Below are positions 32,860 through 44,729 of a stretch of 64,000 nt of DNA, one piece after another. The stretch is from Flammulina velutipes. Lineage: Eukaryota; Basidiomycota; Agaricomycetes; Agaricales; Physalacriaceae. The position numbers and the translations under genes are program-made. The notes under the pieces were generated by a model. It did no database searches. It was not told the DNA's origin and worked only from the letters and a program-made list of their open reading frames with translations. Every line of letters begins with the position of its first letter. Position 1 is the stretch's first letter. The DNA is taken from contig CM022372.1 in the NCBI GenBank assembly GCA_011800155.1, positions 2,046,001-2,110,000 of the forward strand, given 5' to 3'.

Positions 32860-33859
32860 TATCCACGCCACACAGCGGGGCCAGCTACAAGAACAGATCC
32901 ATCAATCACAAGACTAGCGTTCAAAGCAAAGCTACTCACGAGCAGTGTTTCCGCTGTATCCGCCGGGTAGGTTGTAGATGTCTACATTCGAATATGAATA
33001 CAACAACTCCAAAAAGAGAAGAATTGAAACGCACTAAGCATAATTCCCGGCTCGTTCCCTGTGTACGCACCCGGGAACGAAACAAGCGGGCCTGGTGACC
33101 CAGAGCCTCCGTTCACGATGTTGATCTGCGCGCATCCAATGTAGAACTGAGCACCTGCGAAGCTGCTAGCGCCGTGCAGGGCGATGTGCTCTCCGCGGAG
33201 AAGATATTGTCTGAAATGAAGTTACAGATAGAATAGGGGGCAACAATAACCGAAAATACATACCCGCTAGGTGTGCTCTTTGGAATGGTGAACGTGAAAT
33301 CCGTCAAGCTCGTGTCAAACGCCAACTGGCTCCCAGATACGGTGGGCGTCTTTTCCCAAATCTTGAACCAGGTGTTGCCGAGGCCAGCATTGGTCGAGTT
33401 GGCGGAAGGCGAGGCGGTGGATAGGTATGCTGAGAAGTACTATGGAACTTTGAGTTTGAGAAAACGATAGCATTGATTATACGTACACCGGGGTGGTAGA
33501 TGTTGCTGTTGGCGTGGAAGCCGGGTCGCGATGCCTGCTGAACCGGCCGACGTCGAATCAAGCTCGTAGCATCGGATGGCAGCGCTCTTTACATCCGTGA
33601 CCTGGATTTCTTCAGTACTTGTTGACGTATGTGAGCGTGAAGAGCGTTCTGACAGGTCCGTTACTCCAGTGGTTTGCCGTAGTCCGAACGTACTGCCAGT
33701 CGGCAGATGTCTGGCTATTGAAGATGAGGCCAGGGAAAGTGTCTATGGGGAATAACCAGGTTAGATCATACAATCCAGCACCACATATCAACATAAACAC
33801 GCACAGTGACCAATTGCGAGGGGCAACACAAGCAGACTAGCTAGGAAGGCGTAAATCAT
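32860..33859 (-). pseudogene. AA9 lytic polysaccharide monooxygenase with frameshift
   Basis: Signal peptide MIYAFLASLLVLPLAIG is followed, across an intron, by the mature N-terminal His (HYTFPGL), the copper-brace residue. Then come SADWQYVRTTANHWSNGP, VTDVKSAAIRCYELD, HANSNIYHPG, YFSAYLST, WFKIWEKTPT, FTFTIPKSTPSG, the second copper His in HIALHGA, and the axial-Tyr motif [10 protein letters not shown]. The end is AVWRG with stop at 32860-32862. All introns resolve except that, between CYELDSTSAG and PGFHANSN, the frame shifts and the spacing is several residues shorter than usual. This suggests a small out-of-frame deletion near 33500-33550. If real, this LPMO cannot be made. A sequencing error is the main alternative. 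Confidence 0.8.
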
Positions 33860-34357
33860 TTCGAGAGGGCCGTCACTTAGTTACTGGGGAAAGATCTATG
33901 TTCGACGAAGAGGCATTTATGCATTGCGGAAATTCATAGGACCGATAAAAGTTCGTGTTCCTACCAAGTTGCTATGAGTCATCATCGACCTGAAGGCAGA
34001 ATTAGACTTACCAGGCCCTTCGTAGCACTCTGGTCGACCCACCTGATGAAAATAACAGACCGAAAAGGAACCGCGTTTCCGAGGTAATATCGCATACCGC
34101 CAATTTCTACTACTCGGGCACAATTGCCTCTAAGAACTCGGTCGTTCGTTATGACGGATCATGATTAATGATCATCAAGCTGAGTTATCTCTGGCAAAAT
34201 CAACCATGCAAACAGCTCGCAACGTCGCATCCACTCTGTCATCTGGGGGGAAGACGTACAGTCAATGCCACGCCTTGCACGGGAAACACAACTCACCCTG
34301 CCCCTCAACATGCCTAATTTCGACACCACCAAAGGGGTCTTCATATTCTGTAGCGTA
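33860..34357. other. No supported gene
   Basis: Divergent/3' spacer between the AA9 gene and the F-box/propeller gene. Nothing recognisable. Confidence 0.4.
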
Positions 34358-36069
34358 CTATAAGCATCCCGTAAAGCATCCCCGCCATACATCATTCATG
34401 GACTCACCGAGATACTGTATTGCCTCATCCAGATATGCACTGAAATCAACCCTCTCTTCTCCCTCTTCCTCCGGATAGGGAGATTTCCATGTAAGCCAAA
34501 GAGCGGTGTCCGACATCTGCAAACAAGACACCTCTGCAAGAGCATGCGGGCGATCAAGAGCGACGACTCGACTCATGGACAGTGCTGTGTTAGGTCCGAG
34601 TCCATCCTCTTCAAGGGGTGGAAGGTGAGCAATGTAGATGCCTGTGTCCGTCGCCACAGCTATTCGAGATCCGTCGTAGGCCAAATAACGAGTTAGGCGT
34701 CCACGAGAACCCAACTCGATTTCTATAACAATATCCACGAGGCGGATCGGAGGAGAGTGCGAAGAAAAGAGTCGCTCAAAGAACGGTATGAACAAGAGGC
34801 GGGATGTCATTGCTATAATAGCAAGATGGCGTCCACAAGGAGAAACATGAACTAAAAGCGATTTTTAGACGGGGGCACACATAGCACAGGAAACTGACCT
34901 GCTGCGAACTGGTCGTATATCTGACGTATACGTGATGGATATGCGGGAGTGTACTCCCGATCTGTGTGAATGCCCAACGCCGAACCCGGGAATACATTCA
35001 TGGTCTTGCTGAGGCAGTGAATGCTATCGGAGTACCGGATGTTATTTGAAGGGATATCTAGGACCACACGACCAGTCTCTCTGGATACTATTCTCAAAGA
35101 GGGATAGCCACAGACGAAAACGTGGCGTTGGCTGAGCTCGACGTAGGTGATTATGGTTTGGTTGTCGAGTTCTGGGTCCGTAATGCTGAAATCCTTCTCG
35201 AGTTGTCCCGAAGGAATGTCGTAGAGGAAAAGTCGTCGACGCGTCGCAGCAAGCAAAGCAGGATAGACAAAGCGGAACGCAGATGTTGGCGTCGGGGTGT
35301 TTAGCGTGCACCAGGCTTAGAAATGTCCTCGTGGATACGTCGATGCGTGTGCTGCTCGAGAGAGGTCAGACTGTCGTTGCTGCCGGCCATCAGCGCCCAC
35401 GAGAGGTATATCCGCATGTGAGCCAACAAGACGCCAAACTTCTTTGCGCTGACCGCGCATGTTGAAAATCATGAACCCGTTTTCATATTCAACGTGAGGA
35501 AATTCGACCATGTATTCCTGAGATTGTTAATATGTAGTCCTATCGATCGAAGAGGGTACACTCACCTCGGGTAATGACCATAAAGTCTGTCCGCTTTCGA
35601 GGTCTGACACAGTGATACAGCCATTCACGGTGGTGGTTATTACGAATCCGGCGCGTTCGTCTACTTTGAGACGATGAACGTCGTCTTGGGTAGGTAAAAA
35701 TGTCCTGATAGTAGATGGGTGTTGGCCCCTCCACGCCTGGTTAATTCGCAGTCGCGCTTGGCCTATACACAGATATTATTAGCCGGCTATTAGAAAGCTT
35801 TGCCCCGTAGACGCACAAAGTGATTTCCAGTCTACAACACCGCGAAGAGCCCTGGATGAGTAGATATCGTTCCATGGGCAGTCCTTGGATGCGATAAAAC
35901 CATGGAACATCGCAGCATTTCGATATATCGCCGACTCGTTCGCATCGAGCAGGGATTTGACAGAACCGGAGACGAGATGAAGAGCAATGAGCGACGGTAT
36001 ATCGAGAAATGCGAGTATCTCGACGATTATCTCTGTGGGGAGAGTGCCGAACATGACTGTACTGAGCAT
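34358..36069 (-). pseudogene. F-box protein with propeller-like C-terminal region, one in-frame TAA
   Basis: Starts MLSTVMFGTLPTEIIVEIL (36069, or 36054), a clear F-box continuing DIPSLIALHLVS. Introns near 35766-35841 and 35524-35570 join WKSLCQARLRINQAW, then FVITTTVNGCITVSDLESG (WD/propeller-like) and VEFPHVEYENGFMIF. TAA at 35317-35319 follows YPRGHF; the same frame continues with SAFRFVYPALL, RLFLYDIPSGQLEKDF and VFVCGYPSLRIVSRETG. A last exon ends near 34358 (YLDEAIQYLGESM). Agaricomycetes have many such F-box proteins, probable SCF adaptors. The stop is one C-to-T change from CAA. An undetected intron around the stop is possible but I see no good splice pair. Confidence 0.7.
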
Positions 36070-36223
36070 TGAGCAACGTGAATGATGATAATAAATAATG
36101 ATGCGATCGCCGCCGTGGCAACTCCCGACGAACAACGTGAAGTGATGTCTAGATGCTGAATACCAATGCAGAGCAATACATATGTTACATTAAATAGGAT
36201 CGTGTTCACAGAAAAGAATGTGG

Positions 36224-38640
36224 TCACACAATGACATCCTTCCTACCCGCAACACCACCATAGGCAAAACTTGCGTCAACCATCCCTGCCTTCCTCAGAT
36301 TGGTCGTCGTTGGATCCTCCACGTTACACACCCCTCTCGTAACGTCATCCCTACCGCTCAGAAGCCAAATCATAGGCAAGATTCCTCCAGAGTGGACTGG
36401 AAGCGTATTGCGGTCAAAGACCAGCGGCAAAACGAGGATGAAGAGAAACAATGATATGGCCACCCCAAAATAGGCCTAGTATTGTCAGTTATAAAGAAAA
36501 AGACGAAAGAGGAGACTCACGTATGCCATGTTCAACTAGCGTGGAAAAAAAAAGAGTTCATTAGAAAGAGAAGAAATGAGAAGTGAGAAAACGTACAGTT
36601 AATATATACATTACTGTATCCTTGAACACCTCCCTCTCCGACTCATGTGTGATGAGGGCGAGGTCTATCGGGACATCAAGAGTGCGTGCGAACATTAAAT
36701 CATTAAACTTGTGGTTCTGTCCCCGAGCCTCTGAGAGGGATATGTCAGCGAATAGCAAAGAATTCGGCCATGTAGAACTCACGCGACCAGAAGTATATCG
36801 CAGTCATGTTCGACAGCATACCCTCAATATCATGCAGTGCCAAAGTGGAATTGGGCGGCACGTCCGAAAAGATGATATCAGGGAAAACACCAAGTTCTTG
36901 CATCGAAAACCTACCCCAACTCAATTAGACGTACAAAAAGACAACTCTGGCGCAGACTTACTGGTCTACCGCAGTTATGATATCACAAACTTCGTTTCCA
37001 TTAGTCTGGCAGATTGTTTGATACGCAAAGCCGTCTGGCGAAGGTGTCTCAGCCAGAGTCATGATCGCCCACTATCAAGTCAAAGATTAGCTTCAGAGCT
37101 GTTGGAGTATGAAGGCACTCACAGCAGAGTACAAAACATCCATTGGATCGGTATCATTGAACAGTGCGGTCCTTATCTCTCTCGGGAATTCACCCATCGT
37201 TGACGAAGTCTTCTGCGTATTATTGCTGAGGGACAGCAACGTGGAGTTGAACGAGTCGACGGTAGCTGCCATTGGTATAATGGTAAGGTTGCATGCCATT
37301 GCTGTAACCGAGTTGACGGAGACCTGTTCAGACGAATTCGATATGTCTGGCATCATGAGGGAGTCAGGGCTCAGATGGAGAAGAAAAGCAAAATAACATA
37401 CACGTCATGGGTGGTGACACTACACTGGTAGGCGCAAAGTTTCCATCTGAGTCTGATATAGGAATTGTGGATAGAAATACAAGACCGACAGGGTCGCGCT
37501 CTTCCTAAATAAGAAAAGGGAGGTTATCAACGAGAGGGTCAAACTAAGACAAGATATAGCGCACAAGTGACAATCCCCACGGCGCTGTAATCACAGACAG
37601 ACCATTCTGTGCTATGAAACAGTCAGCAACCAACCAGAGAAGGCTTAAACAATTCTGACTCACAAATAATGTGAGGCACGGGTATCTGTCGCATCTGTCG
37701 CATCTGATAATCTGTGGCCAAAAATCTTTGCCCATCCTCGGTCGCGTTTATCCATGCATGATCCCCAAGATATCCACACGTTACGTTGAAATACGTCGCA
37801 GAGGTCTCGTAGCTTGGAGTAGCAGGCATCTGGGTCGTAGGGTTAACCGGAAGGTCAAATATCGTTCCTGCCGTGAATCCTGGTAGACTAAGATAGTCAA
37901 TGGAGCCGATTGTCAGAAGGGCGCTCGCTCCGCTGAGTTTGGAATTAGTCAGAGTCGCATCAAACGAGGGAAAGGCCACACACGTCATGAGGTTGGACAA
38001 CGAAGTCGAAAAACTCGGCAAACCTGCCGTCTGGAAGGTGACCATCTCAGTCTGGTTCACGTAGACAACACCGAACAGTGCTGCGGCGGTCGTATTAAAT
38101 AATGCTATACCGCCGAAGTACGCCAGAGCGCGTAGTATGGGTAGCAAGGAAGACCGTTGCGATACTTGGCGAGCTAGCGTGACGAGGGATGAGCCCAATC
38201 CGGACCACGCAGTGTCGGTATCATGTTTGGCTGTCAAAGGACCGTGCATGTTCAGTTGTCGACGAAGAGCCAGCCACTGCGCCATAAGAACCATCACCGT
38301 GCTAAAAAACTACAAGGTCAAGGCTGAGCTCTCTATACGGAAGGAAAAAAAGTAAACTTACCAAGCCTATGAGATGTCCCGTTACACCAGCCACAGCCGC
38401 ACGCGACGAAGTCGACGTGGAAAAGTCCGCGTTACCCTCCCACGTTTTATCCAAGTACTTGGTATAGCTTTCGACGTTGGGCCCAAGCATGTCGTTCACC
38501 GTCCCGAAGGGGTAAAAGGACAAGATAATGAACGCCAGTAAGACAATGAGGTGCACGACGAAGCAGGCGATCTTCGTCGCGTCGAGCCATGCCCGTATCC
38601 CAGTCTTGGGCTCGTGGTGTGTCTTGCGTTCTATATTCTT
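36224..38640 (-). CDS. Multi-pass membrane protein of unknown function
   Basis: Minus-strand gene with several introns. The first visible transmembrane segments are in HLIVLLAFIILSFYPFG (38.55 kb), VTGHLIGLVSLLF and LRALAYFGGIALFNTTAAAL (38.1 kb). A long extracellular-type region with N-glycosylation sequons (NQT, NVT, NAT, NLT, NST) and scattered Cys spans 38.05 to 37.1 kb. It ends with AYFGVAISLFLFILVLPLVF and a short tail (stop at 36224). Exons such as HIISQNGLSVITAPWG join in frame to EERDPVGLVFLSTIPI, so it looks intact. This architecture (N-terminal helices, large glycosylated loop, one C-terminal helix) is common in Agaricomycetes with no known role. The true start is not certain. Confidence 0.6.
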
Positions 38641-40907
38641 CGCGTCAAAAAGAATTTAGAAAGAAGGGGAAGAGCATACCCATAGACGGATTATCAGACG
38701 TCGATGATTGTGCGTGTAGTAAAGGCGACACCTGGGCACTATAGGATTGCAGAGTTTGTGGGTGGTAGGCCATGAAAAGTCTGGTTGGAAGGTACCGGTA
38801 GACAAATAGCTAGACCTGTTCTTCTTAAGTACCAGGAGCGAAACATAAATATCAAAGAACATGAGGATGTTTGAGTAGATCATGGATGGGCGGTGATTCT
38901 TAACACACCAACTCCTGAGCCATTTGGATCAAATTTCAATTTACACAAACGACTCGAGTGGGAAAACGTGGTTCCAGACGTCGTCGTGGTTTTGCTGGGT
39001 CGAGGTCTTCCATATAGTTAGGCATGATCAAGAGTTGGATGTCTTTGCACATTGTGAGCAGTGTAGAAGGGCCAGGAAGGAAGAATATACTAGAATATAC
39101 CTTTGTGAGGCCATCAAATGCAAAACAAAAACCAGGGTCAATCAATGTGGCGTAAACACAGCTATTCTGTTGTCAATGATTGTCGTTTAGACGACGGGGC
39201 CAATAATCGTATTTTGATGGACGCCGGACAGTGGACCTTGCCTAAGCCTTGTACGATAAAAATTGGATGTATGGGAGAGAATGAGGTGCAGAGAGCAGGC
39301 GCACGGCATTAGCATGAACGAGAATGGTAGTAGGCACTGTGCAAAGAATTTGTATGACGGAAACGAGACGCGACGTGGAAAGACGAACGGGTCCGCTCGA
39401 ATCGTCCAAGATCATAGTGGATTACGCTTGATGATGATAGACATCTGGAGACCAGAACCAGATCTTAAAAAGCTTATGTAGGAACAGATGGTGGGTTTAC
39501 TATTTCGTGCACATCTAATATCGTAGTCAGTCGAACAGTGCGAGGGTTCAATGTGAGGAATCCTTTACCAATAAATAGGAATCTAGTCGATGAGCAGGAA
39601 ATTGCTGGCCATTGATAAGTAATAATTATCGGGTTCAACCAGCGTTTCACCTGTGCGATAGGGAGTTAATTGGTACAATGGTAGCTTGAAGCTCAAGCAC
39701 TCAACTTGAAAGATTTTGTTAGCGCTCTTAGTAAAGGCGTCTGAAAAATCTTCAGTCCGACCTGGTCTACTACTATCCTCAGACACCGCGTCACTGGCAA
39801 GTCCGGAGAACCAGTGTCTGTTGGAGCTTTTAGTAAAGCAAGCAATATTTCTATTCATGTTGAACACACGTAGATATAGTGCTGTCAGGTTCTGTCATAG
39901 GTTGATGATTATCCCTATAGATTATTGAGTGTCCTTGCTAACCGCGCTGCATACTAGGCCGCATAGTCATCCGAAGTCATTCGTACCTGTTTTATGGAAA
40001 GTTGCACGCTGTTGGTGACTCTGTGTTACTCGTCGATGGGAACGATGATAGAAAGCAGAATGAGATGCAACGTGATGGCATTGGTGCGCGCTCATAGGCA
40101 TGGTGGTAGTACCTGGTAGTACTAGTAGTAGTGACATGTACAAGTGTAAACAAGTGGAAAAGCCAACATTTGATCGACGGGGTTTGGCGGCCCGATTCCG
40201 AACTTGACATTGAAACAATTCCGAGGCGCGAGAAAAGCTACAGGACATTTTGACGGCACATCTGGAGTATAAGTACCAATCGCAAGTTTCTCCTATTTTC
40301 ATGCAACGCTGGCTGCTCCATATCCCAATTCCCCTTCTTCCGGAACCGAGCTTGGTTCGTCGAGCATGTCTAAAGTTCAGCTTCCTCTCTTTGTTGCTCA
40401 CTTCTCATGATAGTCCGCTTTCGCTTGCTCAAACAACAAGTATTGTACCCTCTCGTCTGTGTCCCGACAGATTTAACCGCCTTATGGACACCCTACAAAA
40501 CAGCGAGACCAAAGGCAAGCTCAGGCGTCAACCACGGTATGTTTACTACCGACTCTATCACTCAGGAGTTGAGTGGACTATCTTCATAGTTGGACAGTGG
40601 CATCGGCGCAGATAATACGTCAGCTCGAAGAGGACTCGATAACCTCATTCCATCGTCCCTGTCGGCGTACTCCAACTTTACTCTGCTTGAAACAGCTCAG
40701 TATTCCCTCGCTCTCGCTCTCGCTCTCAAGCGCTGGGCCGCCACCAGATCCACGGTCCACCGCCCAACTACTCAAATTGCATGCCTAGATCACTGTATCC
40801 TTCGACGACCGTGTCGGCATTACGATTACTCGGTTTCGGTCGCCGGCAGCGTACTTGCGATGCGTACCATGGGCCACAGGACAAACCTGCGTAACTGACT
40901 TTCAAGC
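38641..40907. other. Long intergenic region
   Basis: About 2.3 kb without a supportable gene. Short frames on both strands (for example minus 39867-39583) lack motifs. The last part is the promoter region of the oxidase gene. Confidence 0.4.
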
Positions 40908-40915
40908 TATATAAG
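40908..40915 (+). promoter_or_regulatory. TATA box of the BBE-type oxidase gene
   Basis: TATATAAG, 51 bp before the ATG at 40959. Confidence 0.5.
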
Positions 40916-40958
40916 CTCCGCCTACAGAGAGCCCGAATCCCTCAGCTCCCATTCTAAC

Positions 40959-42976
40959 ATGCGAGGCTATATCCTCTCCAGCATCGTCTTGGGCGCCCTC
41001 AGTGTCTCTGCGCAACGATGTAAATGTCTTCCTGGAGACGACTGCTTCCCTTCTGCAGATGAATGGCAGGCTTTTGCCGACACTCTTAGCCAACCACTGC
41101 TTACCGACCAGAGACCTCTCGGCGCGGTTTGCTACCAAGAATCGGAAGATTTTGACGCTGCGCTCTGTGCGCAATACAGAGAAGGCTTGTCCACATCGTT
41201 CATCGTGGAACATCCAAATACACTGATGTTCGGGAACAACGAAGGCTTGATCACGGAGACTGAGGTTCAGAACTGTCCTTTGGATGCATCTGTGTCTGTT
41301 AATGGTACCTGCTTCCAAGGCCGGGTTCCGAGCTATCTCATTACGGCGACTACTGTGGAAGATATTCAAAACACAATTGTCTTCGCGACAGAACACGACT
41401 TACATTTGGTGGTGAGGAACACGGGGTACGCGATCTTCTTCATGTCATCCCGAACTCATTTGCGAATTCTTTGTAGACATGAATTCATTGGTCGCGCGTT
41501 TGGTATTGGGGCCGTTGAACTGTATACACACAATTTCCAGGGTATTGAATTCAGCGACAGTTTCGTCCCGCAGGGAGCACCGGCAGACATTGTTGGTCAA
41601 GATGGTACGAGTGTTCACTATTATCAGAACATTGAGGGCTAAAGGTCGCTTGTCTAGCCATCACCATTGGCTCTGGTGTTAGCTGGGGAGATGTCTACAA
41701 AGCAGCCAACGATAACGGGCGAACCGTCGTAGGTGGCTGGTCTGTGGAAGGATCTGTTGGAGCTGGAGCTGGATGGCCTCTAGGTGGCGGTCACAGTATC
41801 TTGGCACCATACTATGGTCTAGGTAATAATCTCCTCTTCGCTCATATGCTGATGCAAGCTCATCTCCTTTTTCTACCAGGTGTGGATAATCTTTTGGAGA
41901 TCAACGTCGTTCTACCCAACGCTTCCTACGAGACCGCCAACGAGTACCAAAACCCAGACCTCTGGTGGGCTCTGCGTGGTGGAGGAGGCCCCAACTTTGG
42001 TGTCGTGACCTCCGTCACTTATAGGACGCATCCCAACCCAGTGTACACCGTCGCGTTCTTCGTCGCTACAGCCGACTCCACTGACTCCTTTGTGACCCTT
42101 CTTACCACCTTCATGCGATTCCACAACCCCATCTCTGACGCTGGGTGGGCTGGGACGTATGTATACTTTGCAAACACTCTCTACCTCACGTTCTCTTCGC
42201 AAGGCCCGCCTGAGTCTAACCCAGTCGCAAATTCCACATTCGAGGAATTCTTCACCGAGGCGAGGTCCTTGCCAGGCCTCGATATCACTCAGGCGTTCTC
42301 GGTCCAGTACGCTAATCTTTATACCTTTGTTTACGACAACCTGTTCGACTCTTCGCGAGGTTTCGGGTTCAACTGGACTGCCTTAGTGGCCCCTGGCTCC
42401 CACGGTGGCTCCAGCTCGTGGCTTATTCCTCGGGATGTCACCGCGCCTGAAAATGCAGAAGCGATCACTACAGTTCTTGCCAAAATCGATGTCGGAGTTG
42501 GATTGTACGTTTTTCTTACCCAGATATGTCTCTTCCTTATTCCGTTGCCAGCTTTACAAGCGGAGGTGTCGTCGCAGACGTCCCCGAGGATGCAATGGCG
42601 GTTAACCCTGCCTTCCGCCGCTCGATCTCCGATTTCACGAGCTCGCTCCCCTGGGAACCTACTTCCTCGGCAGAAGAGATTCACGCGACACAGCAAGCGT
42701 TATTTGCGCAGATACAGACTCTGCGGGATATTGCTCCTGCAGGAGGACAATACGTGAACGAGGCATGTGTTCGGGCATATCTTGGTTTGCTTGGCAGCAC
42801 TGACCTACGGACAGCCTGATCCCCTTCTCTTCGAGGGCTGGGCTGAAGCGACATGGGGGACCAACTATCCTCGTCTTCTTGCTCTCAAGAAGGAGGTCGA
42901 TCCCAACGATTTGTTCATCGTACGCCAGGGCCCTAACTCTGAGGGTTGGGATTTGGAGGGGATTTGTAAATCTTAA
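40959..42976 (+). CDS. Secreted FAD-linked (BBE/PCMH-type) oxidoreductase, 585 aa
   Basis: Signal peptide MRGYILSSIVLGALSVSA. Exons 40959-41425, 41477-41604, 41658-41822, 41880-42504, 42552-42762 and 42815-42976 sum to 586 codons. The PCMH FAD-binding domain includes HDLHLVVRNTGHEFIGRA; the His after NTG is the usual covalent FAD-His position. It continues with ITIGSGVSWGDVYKAAND and WPLGGGHSILAPYYG, then the substrate domain and a BBE C-terminal block, NYPRLLALKKEVDPNDLF. The Cys that double-linked BBE enzymes place before the GGGHS loop is absent (GWSVEGSVGAGAGW), so single covalent attachment is inferred. The last intron (42763-42814) needs a GC donor. The family oxidises carbohydrates, alcohols or alkaloid-like substrates, and secretion points to extracellular H2O2 production. 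Confidence 0.9.
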
Positions 42977-43526
42977 ATTGCATACCTGCTTCTCTTTGAG
43001 TTTAGTCTCGTTATTTGCTTCGATTCATAGCCTTCATTTCGACTTCCTTCCTCTCTAAGATGATCCTGCCATCGAAGCACTAACATGTGGCGTCGGCAGT
43101 ACCCTCTGTCAAGAGCCTAACCCCCGATGTCATCAGCTAAACCTTTTTTTGAGGACCATTTGCTGTTCCCGTAACGTTACAAGTCGTTGTATTCGTCGTT
43201 ATAGGAGAAGTGTGGTGTACGCTAAAATTTCACCATCAGTCACTGAGTCGTGGTGGAGGTAACGCAAAACGGGTGATACTATGAGATGGTATCTATCACA
43301 ATCTCCGTGTCCCTCTGTTCATGTGAATTCATTGTATGCAGTTGAAGTTGATGAACTACGTGATACTCGTGCGAAGGTGAGAATCTGGTCATGAGGCACG
43401 GGGATTTCTTGTTAGGGTTTAGCCAGATGTTCATTCCGGTGGATAACAGATAAGGCACTTGATGATTTCGACAATAGCTACAAATACACTGAGCAAAAAC
43501 TAAGGAAACCCGACAGAAAGATGTGG
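42977..43526. other. No gene seen
   Basis: Downstream region of the oxidase and 3' end of the convergent BTB gene. Nothing recognisable. Confidence 0.4.
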
Positions 43527-44729
43527 TTAGATCGTAGCCTTGAAATTCGATCAGTGGATGGTCGACAATTGAAAAGAAGAGTGTAAATTACTTTGACCAT
43601 ACTCCACTGCTTGACGGCGTCTTTAACGGCGTCAGAGAAGATTTCTTTGCAACTGGCACAATGAATATTGTCTGCCAATGGTTTCATGGTAGCGTCCAAT
43701 AGCATGGGCGATAGCCCTGAAACGTATATCAGTCTTCTTGTGCATCGAATTGAACAAATGACTTGCCTGGGTCCATGATCTTCAACACTGAAAATCCTGC
43801 GAATGCCCAAGCACCACAAGGGTCTGCCGGGCACTCATCAGCAAAGGGAGGCGCTTTAGCCAGAATATCCATGAGCTCTTGGTTTCTGGACATCTGGAGT
43901 TCAGACAATCTTTTGAGATACTGTCCGCCAATCCGATCGATCGTCTCTTCCGGGAGAGATGACAGGTTGAACAAAAGCAAATGGGACGACGCTAGGATGG
44001 CAAGGGCGTCTAGAGAATGATACGCCGCTAAAGCATAGATATCCATGGGGTTGAGATTGGTCATCGAGGATAGAAGAGTAAAAAGGTTTGACGTCTGTTG
44101 GACGAGCTGGGGTACCGATATACCGTATATTGGCATGCGATCCACGGCACGAATTAGCTGCAGAACCGTGGGAGAGAATTTGTCGCTTGGGCGATCGTAG
44201 ACTGCGTGAAGTATGATGTTTAAGGTTTCTGCATCATCATCGATAGCAATGAGAGATTTCCCAACATTGCCCGCACCAAATCCATTGTCGGACGATCTGT
44301 CCAGGATGTGGCGGTGAACGTAGAAGAAGACGGCATCCGACGATTTGAGTACAGTGTCGACACTCTGTTGGTCTGGTCCGAAGGCCGTCGCAGAATTTCC
44401 TCCAATGTCGTACTGCCGATATATCAGCTTGAAATTATGCTTGAGCAACGAAAGAAAGTAGCGCACTAGGACAGTCGGAGCCTGACAATCTTGAGAAAAA
44501 GATGCGATGGTAATCATTCCTCCCTGTGTATCCACCAAGTAAGTGCACTAAGCATACAGTCGTCGAAACAATTTACCTGCTCAAGCTGATGTTCGTCAAA
44601 TGATTCGCTACTTTGCACAACACGACGCCTTACCTGGGATGGGCTGAGGACATTCTGTGAAGCCAGGCCGCTATCATCAACGGAAGCGTAGGCGTGCGTC
44701 GGGGAGCTGTGGTCGTCAGTGTCCGACAT
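43527..44729 (-). CDS. BTB/POZ-domain protein (paralogue 1)
   Basis: Exon 1 (44729-44577, MSDTDDHSSPTHAYASVDD) joins exon 2 at 44523. The BTB fold begins at VDTVLKSSDAVFFYVHRHIL and continues through LNIILHAVYDRPSDKFSPT and MDIYALAAYHSLDALA to a conserved helical end, IGGQYLKRLSELQ. The basidiomycete BTB pattern DxxLxSSDxxxFxVHRxxL is clear. Exon 2 ends at 43767 with donor GC (CCAG then GCAAGT); the next exon (43716) gives LSPMLLDATMKP, matching LSPQLLVSLMRI of paralogue 2. Retaining the intron would end the protein early (DAQED). The final intron is uncertain, with an alternative stop at 43478. Likely a Cullin-3 adaptor or dimerising protein; targets are unknown. Confidence 0.8.
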
